Origin: Planctomycetota bacterium
GTDB taxonomy: Bacteria; Planctomycetota; UBA1135; UBA2386
NCBI GenBank assembly: GCA_016235155.1
Contig: JACRLW010000061.1
Coordinates: 1-33,517, forward strand
Direction of reading: 5' to 3'
DNA length: 33,517 bases
This document shows positions 1 to 8,231 of the stretch, piece by piece. A program made the translations under genes and the position numbers. The notes beneath the pieces were generated by a model. The model did no database searches and was not told the origin of the DNA. It saw only the letters and a list, made by a program, of their open reading frames with translations. The stretch's first letter is position 1. Every line of letters begins with the position of its first letter.

Positions 1-2
1 TT

Positions 3-302
3 CGGGCCGCGGGTCATGACGTCTTGTGGAGCGGAGACTGGGATCGCGATCCCGGCGACACCGAGATCCTCGCTCGCGCCGCGGCAGACGAACGGAGCGT
101 CGTCACGCTGGACAAGGACTTCGGCGAGCTGGCCGTTGTTCGCGGCCAGCGACATTGCGGAATCGTCCGGCTCGTCGGGATCTCGATCGCACGTCAGGCG
201 CATGCCATCGAAGACGTGATCTCGAGGTATGGCGCGGAGCTGAGCAAGGGTGCGCTCGTGACGGTGGAGCCTTCCCGCGTCCGGGTGCGCCCAGCAGACT
301 GA
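3..302 (+). CDS. DUF5615 PIN-like protein, 5' end outside window
   Basis: The reading frame is open from the window edge, so the true start lies upstream. The visible 99 residues begin RAAGHDV and continue with a DPGDTEIL stretch and the motif TLDKDFGEL, followed by HCGIVRL. This arrangement is typical of the DUF5615/Mut7-C-like PIN-fold family, small putative ribonucleases often encoded next to a DUF433-type antitoxin. The acidic residues around DKDFGE would be part of the metal-binding nuclease site. The partner antitoxin, if present, would be just upstream and cannot be seen. The gene converges on ogt, with a hairpin between them. Family assignment is by motif recognition; toxin function is inference. 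Confidence 0.75.
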   Translation, partial: RAAGHDVLWSGDWDRDPGDTEILARAAADERSVVTLDKDFGELAVVRGQRHCGIVRLVGISIARQAHAIEDVISRYGAELSKGALVTVEPSRVRVRPAD

Positions 303-323
303 TCGCATTCCCGCATCGCGGCG

Positions 324-368
324 GGCGGGCTCGTGGCAATGTGACGCAGATGCGCCCGCGAGCCCGCC
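324..368. terminator. Candidate bidirectional hairpin between convergent genes
   Basis: GGCGGGCTCG at 324-333 is the exact reverse complement of CGAGCCCGCC at 359-368. The stem can be extended inward by a G-U and two G-C pairs, leaving a loop of about 19 bases. It lies between the stop of the PIN-like gene at 302 and the stop of ogt at 370, where a shared terminator is expected. No run of T follows on either side, so a classical intrinsic terminator is not proven. Confidence 0.4.
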
Positions 369-369
369 G

Positions 370-912
370 TCAGCGCCGCTTCGCCTCCATCGCCAGCAGC
401 GCCTCCTTCACCGCGACGCCGCCGTTGTAGCCCGTCACCGCGCCGTCCTTGCCGATCACGCGGTGGCACGGCACGACCAACGCGACGGGGTTCGTCGCAT
501 TGGCGCGCGCGGTCGCGCGCACGGCGCTCGGGCGGCCGATGCGGCGGGCGAGCTCGCCGTAGCTGACGGTGGCGCCGTACGGCACCCGCCGCAGTTCCTT
601 CCAGACCTTCTGCTGGAACTCGCTGCCCTGCGGGATCGATTCGAGGTCGAGGCGATCGCGCTTGCCGGCGACGAAGTCCTTCACCTGACGCATCGCCTCG
701 GCGCAGGCGCGCGGGTCGTCGCGGAGTTCGACGCCGCTCTTGCGCAACGGCGCGAGCGTGCGCTCGGCGTCCGACCCGGCGTCCTTCGGATCGAGAAAGC
801 GCAGGCGCACGAGGCGCTGCTTTTGATCGACGACGACGAGCACGGGCGCGAGCTTGGTCTCACGCACCGCGAACGAGAGCCGCGCGGGAGCGGCGTCCGA
901 TCGGTTCTTCAC
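370..912 (-). CDS. ogt: Methylated-DNA--protein-cysteine S-methyltransferase (O6-alkylguanine repair)
   Basis: This 180-residue protein moves alkyl groups from O6-alkylguanine in DNA onto its own cysteine. The active-site motif PCHRV is at residues 148-152 with nucleophile Cys149, followed by IGKDG and GYNGG. The recognition-helix region is SYGELARRIGRPSAVR (118-133). The GTG start at 912 is chosen because it overlaps the stop of alkA (GTGA) and is preceded by GGAGGAG six bases upstream; longer frames run back into alkA. Length and motif order match the Ogt/MGMT family. The coupling with the upstream Ada-AlkA fusion indicates one alkylation-damage operon, with the functions of E. coli Ada split over two proteins. 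Confidence 0.93.
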   Translation of the reverse strand: MKNRSDAAPARLSFAVRETKLAPVLVVVDQKQRLVRLRFLDPKDAGSDAERTLAPLRKSGVELRDDPRACAEAMRQVKDFVAGKRDRLDLESIPQGSEFQQKVWKELRRVPYGATVSYGELARRIGRPSAVRATARANATNPVALVVPCHRVIGKDGAVTGYNGGVAVKEALLAMEAKRR

Positions 913-2243
913 GAGAAACTCCTCCAGAGCTGGTAGCAGGCGAGGCTGCGGAACGGAGCGAGCGGGGCGAGGCGCATCGCGACCTCGGCGGCGCCCGGCC
1001 GCTCCGAGAGACCCAGGCGCTGTTGCAGTGCAACGGCGAGCCCGACATCGCTCGCGGGCATGCAGTCGCAGAAGCCGAAACCGCGCATCAGGACGTAGGC
1101 CGCCGACCACGGGCCCACGCCGGGCAGCGCGACGAGCCGGCGCTCGGCGGTCCTCGTCGAGCCGGCGGCCAGGGCCGCGAGATCGAGTTCAGCGCCGGCC
1201 ACGGCGCGGGCCGCGGCGATCAGGGCTTTGGCCTTCTGCCGCGAGAAGCGGGCTCGCACGAGCGCGGCTTCGTCGAGCGCCGCGAGCCTGCCGGGCGACG
1301 GCGGCGTGCGCTGGCCGAGCGGGGCGTCCTCGCCGGCGAGTGCGGCGAGCTCGTCGCGCAACGACCGCGCGAACGCGACGTGCACCTGCTGGCCGGCGAT
1401 CGCGAAGGCCAGCGCCTCGAAGGGATCGACGCAGAGTGGCAAGCGCAGGGCCGGCGGCGCATCCGACCACGCGGAGTTCGGACCGAGGCGCGCGACACGG
1501 CGCAGGAAGCCGCGCAGGTCGGCGTCGAGACCGAGCAGGCGCCGCGCGATGGCGTGCGCCGAGACCATGTCGGCGGGCGACGGCGTGTGCGCGCATTCGA
1601 GCCGGCATGCGACGCGACCTTGCCGCGAACTGCGGATCACGAGCGTCGCGACGCCGTCCTCGAGCGCGATGCCCTGGGCCAGCCCCCCGCCGGGCGGCAC
1701 GCCGCCGTGGCAGACGAGCTCGAAGTCCCGTCCGCGCAGCGCGCGCCGGTAGGCGTCGGGGGTCGTGTTCGCGAACTCGCGGAAGCTCGCATGGAACGCC
1801 GACGCGCTCGACCAGCCGGCGTCCTCGCCGATCGCGAGGATCGAGCGGCGCGTCTTCGCCAGTTCCGCGCACGCCCACGCGACGCGCGCGCGCCGGATCT
1901 CTCGCGCGACGCTCTCGTGACGGTGCGCACGGAACAACTCTTCGAGCCGCGTCGCGCCGACGCCCGCGCTCTCCGCGTCGACGTCGCGCCCGTCGAGCAC
2001 GGCGTCGGGACGGCAGCGCATGCACGCGCGGAAGCCGGCGGCGCGAGCGGACCCGCCGTCGGGGAAGACCAGGACGTGCTCGGGCCGCGGCTTGCGCGCC
2101 TTGCAGGACGCGACGCAGTAGATCTTCGTGGTCGTCACCGCCGCGACGAAGCGGCCGTCGTAGCGGGCATCGCGCCCCAGGAACGCGTCGCGCAGGCGGT
2201 CCGGGTTCTGGTTCACGGACGCATCGAAGCCTGCGCCGCGCAC
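909..2243 (-). CDS. alkA: Ada-type sensor/AraC regulator fused to AlkA 3-methyladenine DNA glycosylase
   Basis: This 444-residue fusion has three parts. The Ada metal-binding domain carries Cys43, Cys47, Cys74 and Cys77 with the spacing seen in E. coli Ada (C-x3-C, 26 residues, C-x2-C); Cys43 matches the methyl-phosphotriester acceptor. An AraC-type helix-turn-helix region follows (about 100-170). The C-terminal half is an AlkA-like glycosylase, with the helix-hairpin-helix ALPGVGPWSAAY (about 372-383) and the probable catalytic aspartate in PASDVGL at about residue 399. I chose GTG at 2243 because GGAGG lies five bases upstream; a TTG at 2270 would add nine residues but has no clear ribosome site. 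It is translationally coupled to ogt and divergent from efp. Predicted role: sensing methylated phosphate in DNA, activating the operon and excising alkylated bases. This fusion type is known in other bacteria. Confidence 0.92.
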   Translation of the reverse strand: MRGAGFDASVNQNPDRLRDAFLGRDARYDGRFVAAVTTTKIYCVASCKARKPRPEHVLVFPDGGSARAAGFRACMRCRPDAVLDGRDVDAESAGVGATRLEELFRAHRHESVAREIRRARVAWACAELAKTRRSILAIGEDAGWSSASAFHASFREFANTTPDAYRRALRGRDFELVCHGGVPPGGGLAQGIALEDGVATLVIRSSRQGRVACRLECAHTPSPADMVSAHAIARRLLGLDADLRGFLRRVARLGPNSAWSDAPPALRLPLCVDPFEALAFAIAGQQVHVAFARSLRDELAALAGEDAPLGQRTPPSPGRLAALDEAALVRARFSRQKAKALIAAARAVAGAELDLAALAAGSTRTAERRLVALPGVGPWSAAYVLMRGFGFCDCMPASDVGLAVALQQRLGLSERPGAAEVAMRLAPLAPFRSLACYQLWRSFS

Positions 2244-2281
2244 AGCGTCCTCCGGAAACCGCCGCGGCAATCCGGACCCGC

Positions 2282-2291
2282 GCTATCATCC
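2282..2291 (+). promoter_or_regulatory. Candidate -10 element for efp
   Basis: GCTATCATCC contains TATCAT at 2284-2289, 33 bases before the efp start. It belongs to a group of similar TAnnnT sites found upstream of several genes here. No convincing -35 box is seen. Confidence 0.35.
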
Positions 2292-2322
2292 CCGCCCCTT
2301 CGAGTCCCTATCGCGCCCTCCC

Positions 2323-2874
2323 ATGCACCTCGCCGCCCTGGATCTCCGCCCCGGCTACCTCGTTCGCTACGAGGGCCGGATGTGCAAAGTCGTCTGGTGG
2401 AACATCCTGCGGAACGACCGCCGGCAGTTCGTCCAGCTCAAGCTGAAGGACATCCAGTCGGGACGCGTGACGGAGATCAAGGACAGCCCCGACACCAAGT
2501 ACGAGTTGCTCGACAACGAGGAACTCGACCTCACCCACTCCTATCGCGACGGCATCGACGAGGTCTTCTTCACGGAGAACGGCGACGAAGTGCGCTGCAC
2601 GGTCGCCGCCGCCGAGGACGCGCTGCTCTGGCCCGCCGAGACCTACGTCGGCTTCTTCGTGCAGGACCAGCTCGTCTCGGTCGCACCCCCCAAGAGCTCG
2701 GTCGTCGTCGTGACGGAGACCGCTCCGCCGGTCCGCGGCGGCGGCGCGACGGGCCAGAAGGAGGCGATGCTCGCCAACGGGGTCAAGGTGAAGGTCGGCT
2801 TGCTGACCAACATCGGCGACAAGGTGCGCATCGACACCGAGACGCTCGAGTTCAAGGAGCGCGTGCAGGGCTGA
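2323..2874 (+). CDS. efp: Elongation factor P with atypical tip loop
   Basis: The 183-residue protein has the usual three-domain EF-P layout: an N-terminal KOW-like domain (1-65), a central OB domain (66-128) and a C-terminal OB domain ending GLLTNIGDKVRIDTETLEF. EF-P binds between the ribosomal P and E sites and relieves stalling at proline runs. The loop that normally presents a modifiable Lys or Arg (KPGKG in E. coli) reads ILRNDRRQF here, one residue shorter and lacking the PG turn, so Arg33 or Arg34 would be at the tip. No EF-P-modifying enzyme is visible in the window. The gene stands alone, divergent from alkA, with a TATCAT box upstream. The family call is firm; the tip alignment is by eye. 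Confidence 0.9.
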   Translation: MHLAALDLRPGYLVRYEGRMCKVVWWNILRNDRRQFVQLKLKDIQSGRVTEIKDSPDTKYELLDNEELDLTHSYRDGIDEVFFTENGDEVRCTVAAAEDALLWPAETYVGFFVQDQLVSVAPPKSSVVVVTETAPPVRGGGATGQKEAMLANGVKVKVGLLTNIGDKVRIDTETLEFKERVQG

Positions 2875-2959
2875 GGGCGCTCCGGCACCGGCAATAGGTC
2901 GGTCCGCACGGGCGTTTCCCCAGTCTGCGCCGCACCGGCGCAACCGAGAGGACTTGCCC

Positions 2960-5257
2960 GTGTCGACGATCCGATCATTGGCGATCGGCGCCGCGCTCGC
3001 CGCGGCGTCGTTCGCGCAGCACCCGACGTTCCCTGTCCAGAAGGACGGCTCCACCAGTTCCGGCCCGGCGTCGCCTGCCGTCGACGTCTTCGCGGACGGC
3101 GCGATCTTCGACGCCCTCGACGACACCACGCTGTGGGTCGCCGCGCGCGGCTACAAGGCCCGCTTCCGCGACGGCGAAGCCTGGTTCCTGCCCTTTCTCG
3201 GCTCGCTCGCCCCGCGCAACCATCCGTTCGCGCTGAGAGTCGCGCGGGTCACGGTCGCGGGCGAGCCGCTCGCGTTGCGCGACGGCGCGACGCCGCGTCG
3301 CGACGGCGACGCCGTGCGCTTCGCGCTCGGCGCGCTCGAACTCCGTTACGACGCCCGCAAGAACGGTCTCGAGCAGAGCTTCGTCTTCGCGTCGCTGCCC
3401 GCGCGCGGCGAGCTGCGCATCGAGCTCGCGGTCGTGACCGGGCTGCTTCCGCAGGACCATGGCGCCTCGCTGCGCTTCCTCGGCCCGGACGGCGGCGTGG
3501 ACTACGGTCCGGCGGTCGCGATCGACGCGACCGGCGCTTCGATCCCCGTCGCACGCGTCTTCGACGACGGGTGCATCGCGCTCAGCGTCCCCGCCGACTT
3601 CGTCGCAAACGCGAAGCTGCCGCTGGTCGTCGACCCGTTGCTGAGCCCGACGACGACGGTCGCGTCGACCTCGACCCATGTGTTGCGCGATCCCGACCTC
3701 GTCTTCGACGAGTCGACCCAGCGCACGATGGTCTGCTTCGAACTGGTCTACTCGGCGGTCGACAGCGACGTCTACGCCTACGAGATGGATGCGAGCGGCA
3801 ACCCGATCGCCGGCTCGGGATTGGCCATCGACGCGTCGACGACGTCCTGGCAGCGCCCGCGCATCGCGAACAACGCGCTTGCGCGGCGCAATCTCGTCGT
3901 CGCGCAGGTCAGTCCGAACAACGCATCGCCGTTCACGATCTGGGGTCGCACGCGCGACGCCGGGTCCTGGGCGCAGGGCAACCCGGTGCTGATCGAGGAC
4001 CAGTCGGTGGAACTCGGCGACAAGCTCGTGCCCGACGTCGGCGGCGATCCGCACCTGTTCCCGCCGACCTACTTCACCGTCGTCTGGGAGCGCGTCTACA
4101 GCGCAGCCGACCACGACATCCATGCGGTGCAGCTCACGAACGATGCCAATCCTGCCCGCACGGGCGGCACGGTCCTGCTCGACAATGCCGGCACCTGGGA
4201 AGGCCAGCCGCAGATCAGCACGGGCGCGGGCGCCCCGCTCCCGGACGCTTCGTTCCAGCACTGGCTGATCGTCTGGAAGCGCGCGCTCGCAACGACCTCC
4301 GAGATCCGCGGCCGCTCGATGCGCTGGGAGGGCTCCCTCTCGTCCAACTTCCTGGTGAGTTCGGGCGACACGATGCAGGACTCGCCGAGCGCTTCGACGA
4401 TCACGGTGCCCGGACCGACGGGCCAGCAACTCTGGCTCGTCGCGTGGGAACAGGGTTACCTCACCGACAGCGGCGACACGCACGACGTGATGGTCGCGCT
4501 GGTCGCGCGACCCGGCGTCGTCGTGAGCCCGGTCCTGAACCTGCAGGTCCTCGAAGGCAATCCGGTGGCGCGGACCTGGAACCAGTTCCAGCCGCGCGTC
4601 GCGAGCGACGGCTGCCGCTTCGTCGTCGCCTACGGCGAGGACCTCGCGAACAGCGGCGACCTCGACGTGCGCGTCACCACGCTGCACGCATTGCCGACGA
4701 CGCCGACGACCTGGACGCTCGGCCTGACCGAGGTCCGCGTCGCGGCGGCCTACCTGTCGACGGTCGAGTCGATGCACGCCATCGCCGCGGCCTTCGAGAG
4801 CAACGGCGGACCCAGCGGCGGACCGGTCGCGCGCAACGTGCGCTACGCGCTGGCGTGGCACGAGGCGGGCAGCGGCGGGACGCAGCTCGTGCGTCACCGG
4901 CTCTACGACGGCATGACCACGTTCGGCGGCTTCGGTCTCCTTCCGACGGCCTGCGGTTCGCCGACGATCAGCTACTCGGGTACGCCGGCCCTGGCGATGA
5001 CGATCCGCGTCGACACCAGCGGCGGTGTCCTCCTCGTCGGGATGCCGCGCTGGCCCACCCTGCCGATCTGCGGCACTTGTGAGCTCGGCATCGACGTCTT
5101 CGACTCCCTGGCGGCCCAAACGCAGATCGTCGTGCCATCCGACCCCGCGCTGCTCGGCGGCACCATCGGCTTCCAAGGCGTGTCGGTCGCCGTCGGCGAG
5201 CCGTGCCTCGACAACCTGATCGGACTGAGCGACACCCTGCTCGTCACGGTGCGCTGA
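2960..5257 (+). CDS. Large secreted beta-rich protein with cysteine-containing C-terminal domain
   Basis: The protein has 765 residues and no enzyme motif I recognise. A signal peptide (STIRSLAIGAALAAASFAQ) indicates export, with likely cleavage before the Gln. The body has repeated strand patterns of the type WLVAWEQ, WLIVWKRA and FTVVWERVYS, spaced like blades of a beta-propeller, together with asparagine/aspartate-rich turns. The last ~110 residues start TACGSPTISYSGTPAL and contain ICGTCELG and PCLDNLIGLSD; they resemble the C-terminal domain of three other secreted proteins in this window. I chose GTG at 2960 because GAGAGG sits about eight bases upstream; TTG at 2954 is too close to it. 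A surface or secreted structural or binding role is inferred only. Confidence 0.8.
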   Translation: MSTIRSLAIGAALAAASFAQHPTFPVQKDGSTSSGPASPAVDVFADGAIFDALDDTTLWVAARGYKARFRDGEAWFLPFLGSLAPRNHPFALRVARVTVAGEPLALRDGATPRRDGDAVRFALGALELRYDARKNGLEQSFVFASLPARGELRIELAVVTGLLPQDHGASLRFLGPDGGVDYGPAVAIDATGASIPVARVFDDGCIALSVPADFVANAKLPLVVDPLLSPTTTVASTSTHVLRDPDLVFDESTQRTMVCFELVYSAVDSDVYAYEMDASGNPIAGSGLAIDASTTSWQRPRIANNALARRNLVVAQVSPNNASPFTIWGRTRDAGSWAQGNPVLIEDQSVELGDKLVPDVGGDPHLFPPTYFTVVWERVYSAADHDIHAVQLTNDANPARTGGTVLLDNAGTWEGQPQISTGAGAPLPDASFQHWLIVWKRALATTSEIRGRSMRWEGSLSSNFLVSSGDTMQDSPSASTITVPGPTGQQLWLVAWEQGYLTDSGDTHDVMVALVARPGVVVSPVLNLQVLEGNPVARTWNQFQPRVASDGCRFVVAYGEDLANSGDLDVRVTTLHALPTTPTTWTLGLTEVRVAAAYLSTVESMHAIAAAFESNGGPSGGPVARNVRYALAWHEAGSGGTQLVRHRLYDGMTTFGGFGLLPTACGSPTISYSGTPALAMTIRVDTSGGVLLVGMPRWPTLPICGTCELGIDVFDSLAAQTQIVVPSDPALLGGTIGFQGVSVAVGEPCLDNLIGLSDTLLVTVR

Positions 5258-5277
5258 GCGCGGCCGCGGCCTGCGCG

Positions 5278-5287
5278 GGCTATTCTG
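5278..5287 (+). promoter_or_regulatory. Candidate -10 element, near-leaderless
   Basis: GGCTATTCTG contains TATTCT at 5281-5286, ten bases before the TTG start at 5297. Start of transcription would fall at or within a few bases of the start codon. No ribosome-binding site is visible for this gene, which fits a leaderless transcript. Confidence 0.35.
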
Positions 5288-5296
5288 CCTCGCGCA

Positions 5297-7108
5297 TTGG
5301 CGACGTTCTCCCGCACGCTCGCGGCCGCATTGCTCGGCGCTGTGGTCCTCGCGGCGCAGGAGGCGCAGCTGCCCCGCCTCGCCGCGCTCGGCCGCGTGAT
5401 CGACGCCGCCGGCACCGCGCACGCCGCGGCGAGCGTCGAACTGTGGTCGATGCCGCTCCCCGGCGATCAGCGCTTCGGCGAGATCGACCTCGTCCACGCG
5501 ACCACCGACGAGCGCGGGCGGTTCCGCGCGGCGGTGCTGCCGGGACGCAGTTACGCGGCCTTCGCGTACGCCCCGCTCGACGGCGAGTGCTACCACGCCT
5601 CGCCGATCCGCGACGGCGTCGTCGCCGGAGTGACCTTCGCGCTCACGCTGGACGAACGGCCGGTGTGGCGCACGACGATCGAGGTCGTCGGTGTGCCGGC
5701 CAACACGACGCCGTTGTGGATGACGCTCACGCCGATGAGCTCGCCGTCCGCGCGCGGCGTGACGGTGCTCGGCGAAGCCGGCCGCTTCGTCTTCCCCACG
5801 CTGCCCGGCGGCCGCGCCTTCCTCCGTCTCCACGCCGGCGAGCGCCGTTCGCTGATGCATTGGTCGAGCGCCGACAACCTGCATCAGGGACTGCAACGGC
5901 TGCTCGGGATCGGACCGACGCGCGAGTACTCCGTCGCGGTCGTCGACGAAGCGACGGGCACGCCGCTGCGCGATGCATGGTGCGAGTCGTTCACCGCCGA
6001 CCAGAGCAGTCACGTCGTCGACCTCGACGACGAGGGCACGAAGCGCTGGTCCGGTACGCAAGCCGAGCAGCCTCGCATCGCCCGCGCGCCGGGCCACGCG
6101 CCGCGCACGCTGCGCGACGCGCCGGGCGTGATCTCTTCGCATCAGGTTGCGGCGCTGCCGCCGGGACGGACGCTGCACGGCCGTCTCTTGCTGCGCGGAG
6201 CAGCGGCGCCCGGCGTCGAACTCGTCGTGATGGAAGCCGTGACGGCCGGCAGTCCGAGGTTCGACCAGGTCGCGGTCCGCCGCTCGGTGCACAGCGACGC
6301 GAACGGCGACTTCGCGATCGACGGCCTCTCTCCCGCGCACGTGACCGTCGTGCACGCGATCCTCGCCGAGCGGCATCTCGCGGCGCTGCCCCTCGCCGAG
6401 GAGGGCCTCGATCCGCTCGTGCAGGCCCTTCTCGTCGCCCCGCCCGGCGATGCGCTCGACGTCGACTGCGGCGAGATCGCGCTCGATGGACTCGACGTCG
6501 CGCGCATCGCGGCGACGGACTCCGCCGGCGTGCCGGTCCCGGCCGCCGAGTTGTTTCTCGATCACGGCGACGATCTCCGTCGTCTGGTCGGCATGGTGCG
6601 GTGCCGGACGGACCGCTCCGGCCGTCATCGCCTGCTGCTGCCGCCATCGCGCGAACTCCGGCTGGTCGTGCGCACGCCCGACGGCGTCGACGGCTTCCTG
6701 CTCCGCAGCGGCGAACGCGAGAGCGGTGCGATCGTCGACCTCGTCGCGCGGCTGCGACCGCAGGCGACGATCTGCGGTCGCTGCCTCGACGCCGACGGCG
6801 AGCCGCGCGGCGGCGTCGGCATCGGCGTGACGTCGGCGCGGATCACGCTCCGTCCCGGCATCGCGCCTCCGGGTCGCAAACCGCTCCCGAGCGGCGCGGT
6901 CCTCGAGCACGAACCCTTCGCGCATCCGTCGCTCCTCATCCACCTCCTGAACCTCGAGTCGGCGACGAGCGACGATCGCGGCGAGTTCGCGCTCACCGTC
7001 CCGCGCGTCGACTCGCGCGTCTTCCTCGAGACCGAAGGCACGCACGTCGAGGTCACGATCCCCACCGACCATGACCCCGCGCCGGTCGAGATCGGACCGC
7101 GCAGGTGA
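5297..7108 (+). CDS. Secreted carboxypeptidase-regulatory-like repeat protein
   Basis: The protein has 603 residues and an N-terminal signal (TFSRTLAAALLGAVVLAAQ). It contains several segments of the carboxypeptidase-regulatory-like/transthyretin type, recognised by the pattern G-R/C-hydrophobic-D-A-G-x-P/A-x-x-G/A-V: LGRVIDAAGTAHAAASVEL (about 31-49), GRLLLRGAAAPGVELVV (about 297-313) and ICGRCLDADGEPRGGVGIG (about 494-512), each followed by a DxxGxF turn. Such beta-sandwich modules usually mediate binding or structure at the cell surface. The start is TTG with no Shine-Dalgarno sequence but a TATTCT box just upstream. It shares domain type with the gene at 8228, and the two enclose an aminotransferase gene. 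No catalytic residues were found. Confidence 0.8.
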   Translation: MATFSRTLAAALLGAVVLAAQEAQLPRLAALGRVIDAAGTAHAAASVELWSMPLPGDQRFGEIDLVHATTDERGRFRAAVLPGRSYAAFAYAPLDGECYHASPIRDGVVAGVTFALTLDERPVWRTTIEVVGVPANTTPLWMTLTPMSSPSARGVTVLGEAGRFVFPTLPGGRAFLRLHAGERRSLMHWSSADNLHQGLQRLLGIGPTREYSVAVVDEATGTPLRDAWCESFTADQSSHVVDLDDEGTKRWSGTQAEQPRIARAPGHAPRTLRDAPGVISSHQVAALPPGRTLHGRLLLRGAAAPGVELVVMEAVTAGSPRFDQVAVRRSVHSDANGDFAIDGLSPAHVTVVHAILAERHLAALPLAEEGLDPLVQALLVAPPGDALDVDCGEIALDGLDVARIAATDSAGVPVPAAELFLDHGDDLRRLVGMVRCRTDRSGRHRLLLPPSRELRLVVRTPDGVDGFLLRSGERESGAIVDLVARLRPQATICGRCLDADGEPRGGVGIGVTSARITLRPGIAPPGRKPLPSGAVLEHEPFAHPSLLIHLLNLESATSDDRGEFALTVPRVDSRVFLETEGTHVEVTIPTDHDPAPVEIGPRR

Positions 7109-7133
7109 CCCGTCCCCGAACCCGAATCCGCCC

Positions 7134-8231
7134 ATGAACCTCGACCGCCGCGAGTTCTTCCGCCGCGGCAGCGCCCTCGCCGGCGCCGCCGTCCTTCCCT
7201 TCGACGCACCTCGCTCCGCGCGCGCGCGATCGCGCGACGGACTCGTGCGGCTCGCGTCGAACGAGAACCCCTACGGACCCTCGCCACGCGCGCGCGACGC
7301 GATGGTCGAACATTGGGAGGAGGCGAGTCGCTACGGCGCATCGGCGCTCAACGAGTTGCGCGACGCGATCGCCGTCGCCGAGAAGGTGCCGCAGGATCAC
7401 GTGCTGGTCACGCAGGGCTCGATCGAGGGCCTCTGCGCGACGGCCGCCGCGCTGTGCAAGGACGGCGGCGAGTTCGTCCACGCGTCGCCGACCTACGAGT
7501 CGATGCACGGCTACGCGGAGCGGCTCGGCGCGACGCTCGTGCCGGTCCCGCTCGACGGCGGGCTCGCGCACGACCTGCCGGCGATGGCGGCGAAAGTCGG
7601 CGCGCGGACGCGCGTCGTCTTCGTCTGCAACCCCAACAACCCGAGCGGGACGATCGCCGACGGTGCGGCGTTGTCGTCGTTCTGCGAGACGGTCGGTGAG
7701 AAGGCCTTGGTCTTCGTCGACGAGGCCTACCGCGACTTCGTCGACGATCCTTCGCATCGCTCGATGGTGCCGCTCGCGCTCGCCGGACCGAACGTCGTGG
7801 TCGCGCGCACGGCGTCGAAGATCCACGGGATGGCCGGCCTCCGCATCGGCTGGCTGATCGCGAAGCCGGACCGGCTCGCGCGGATCCGCGACTTCAAGAT
7901 GGGTTTCCCGAACGCGATGGCCGCGCGCGCGGTGATCGCGTCGCTCGGCGACCAGGAGTACTCCGCCTTCTGCAAGGGGCAGAACGCACGCGCGCGGCGG
8001 ATCCTCGTCGGCGCGCTCGACGAGCTCGGCCTGCGCCATGCGCCGTCGCACACCAACTTCGTGTTCTTCCACAGCAAGCGCGATGCGACGCAACTCCGCG
8101 CCGCCTTCGAGCCGCTCGGCTTCGCGATCGGCCGCGCCTTCCCCCCGCTCACCGATTGGTGCCGTGTGAGCCTCGGCACCCCCGAGGAGATGACCGGGTT
8201 CGTGACCGCACTGCGCAAGGTCTTCGCGTGA
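7134..8231 (+). CDS. Tat-signal PLP-dependent aminotransferase, HisC-like (fold type I)
   Basis: The protein has 365 residues. The N-terminus NLDRREFFRRGSALAGAAVL has a twin-arginine pattern (RREFF) and hydrophobic stretch, pointing to export of the folded, PLP-loaded enzyme. The catalytic domain resembles histidinol-phosphate aminotransferase: SNENPYGPS (42-50), NPNNPSGT (166-173), VDEAYRDF with Asp196, the PLP lysine Lys229 in ARTASKIHGMAGLRIG, and Arg344 in WCRVSLGTPEEM for substrate carboxylate binding. ATG at 7134 retains the Tat signal. It lies 25 bases after one secreted beta-repeat gene and overlaps the next by four bases (GTGA). Because histidine synthesis is cytoplasmic and no his genes are nearby, I do not assign hisC; the substrate is unknown. 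Confidence 0.85.
   Translation: MNLDRREFFRRGSALAGAAVLPFDAPRSARARSRDGLVRLASNENPYGPSPRARDAMVEHWEEASRYGASALNELRDAIAVAEKVPQDHVLVTQGSIEGLCATAAALCKDGGEFVHASPTYESMHGYAERLGATLVPVPLDGGLAHDLPAMAAKVGARTRVVFVCNPNNPSGTIADGAALSSFCETVGEKALVFVDEAYRDFVDDPSHRSMVPLALAGPNVVVARTASKIHGMAGLRIGWLIAKPDRLARIRDFKMGFPNAMAARAVIASLGDQEYSAFCKGQNARARRILVGALDELGLRHAPSHTNFVFFHSKRDATQLRAAFEPLGFAIGRAFPPLTDWCRVSLGTPEEMTGFVTALRKVFA

Noticed and set aside
854-2897. Long plus-strand frames across alkA/ogt
   Set aside because: Composition is Arg/Ala/Gly low-complexity and they oppose clearly conserved repair genes.
2975-7135. Open frame of 1386 codons on the minus strand
   Set aside because: It lies opposite two well-supported secreted-protein genes, is very rich in Arg, Asp and His, and crosses both genes; this is expected of GC-rich codon use read backwards.
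7134-8231. Assignment as biosynthetic hisC
   Set aside because: The Tat signal and lack of neighbouring his genes argue against a cytoplasmic histidine-pathway enzyme.
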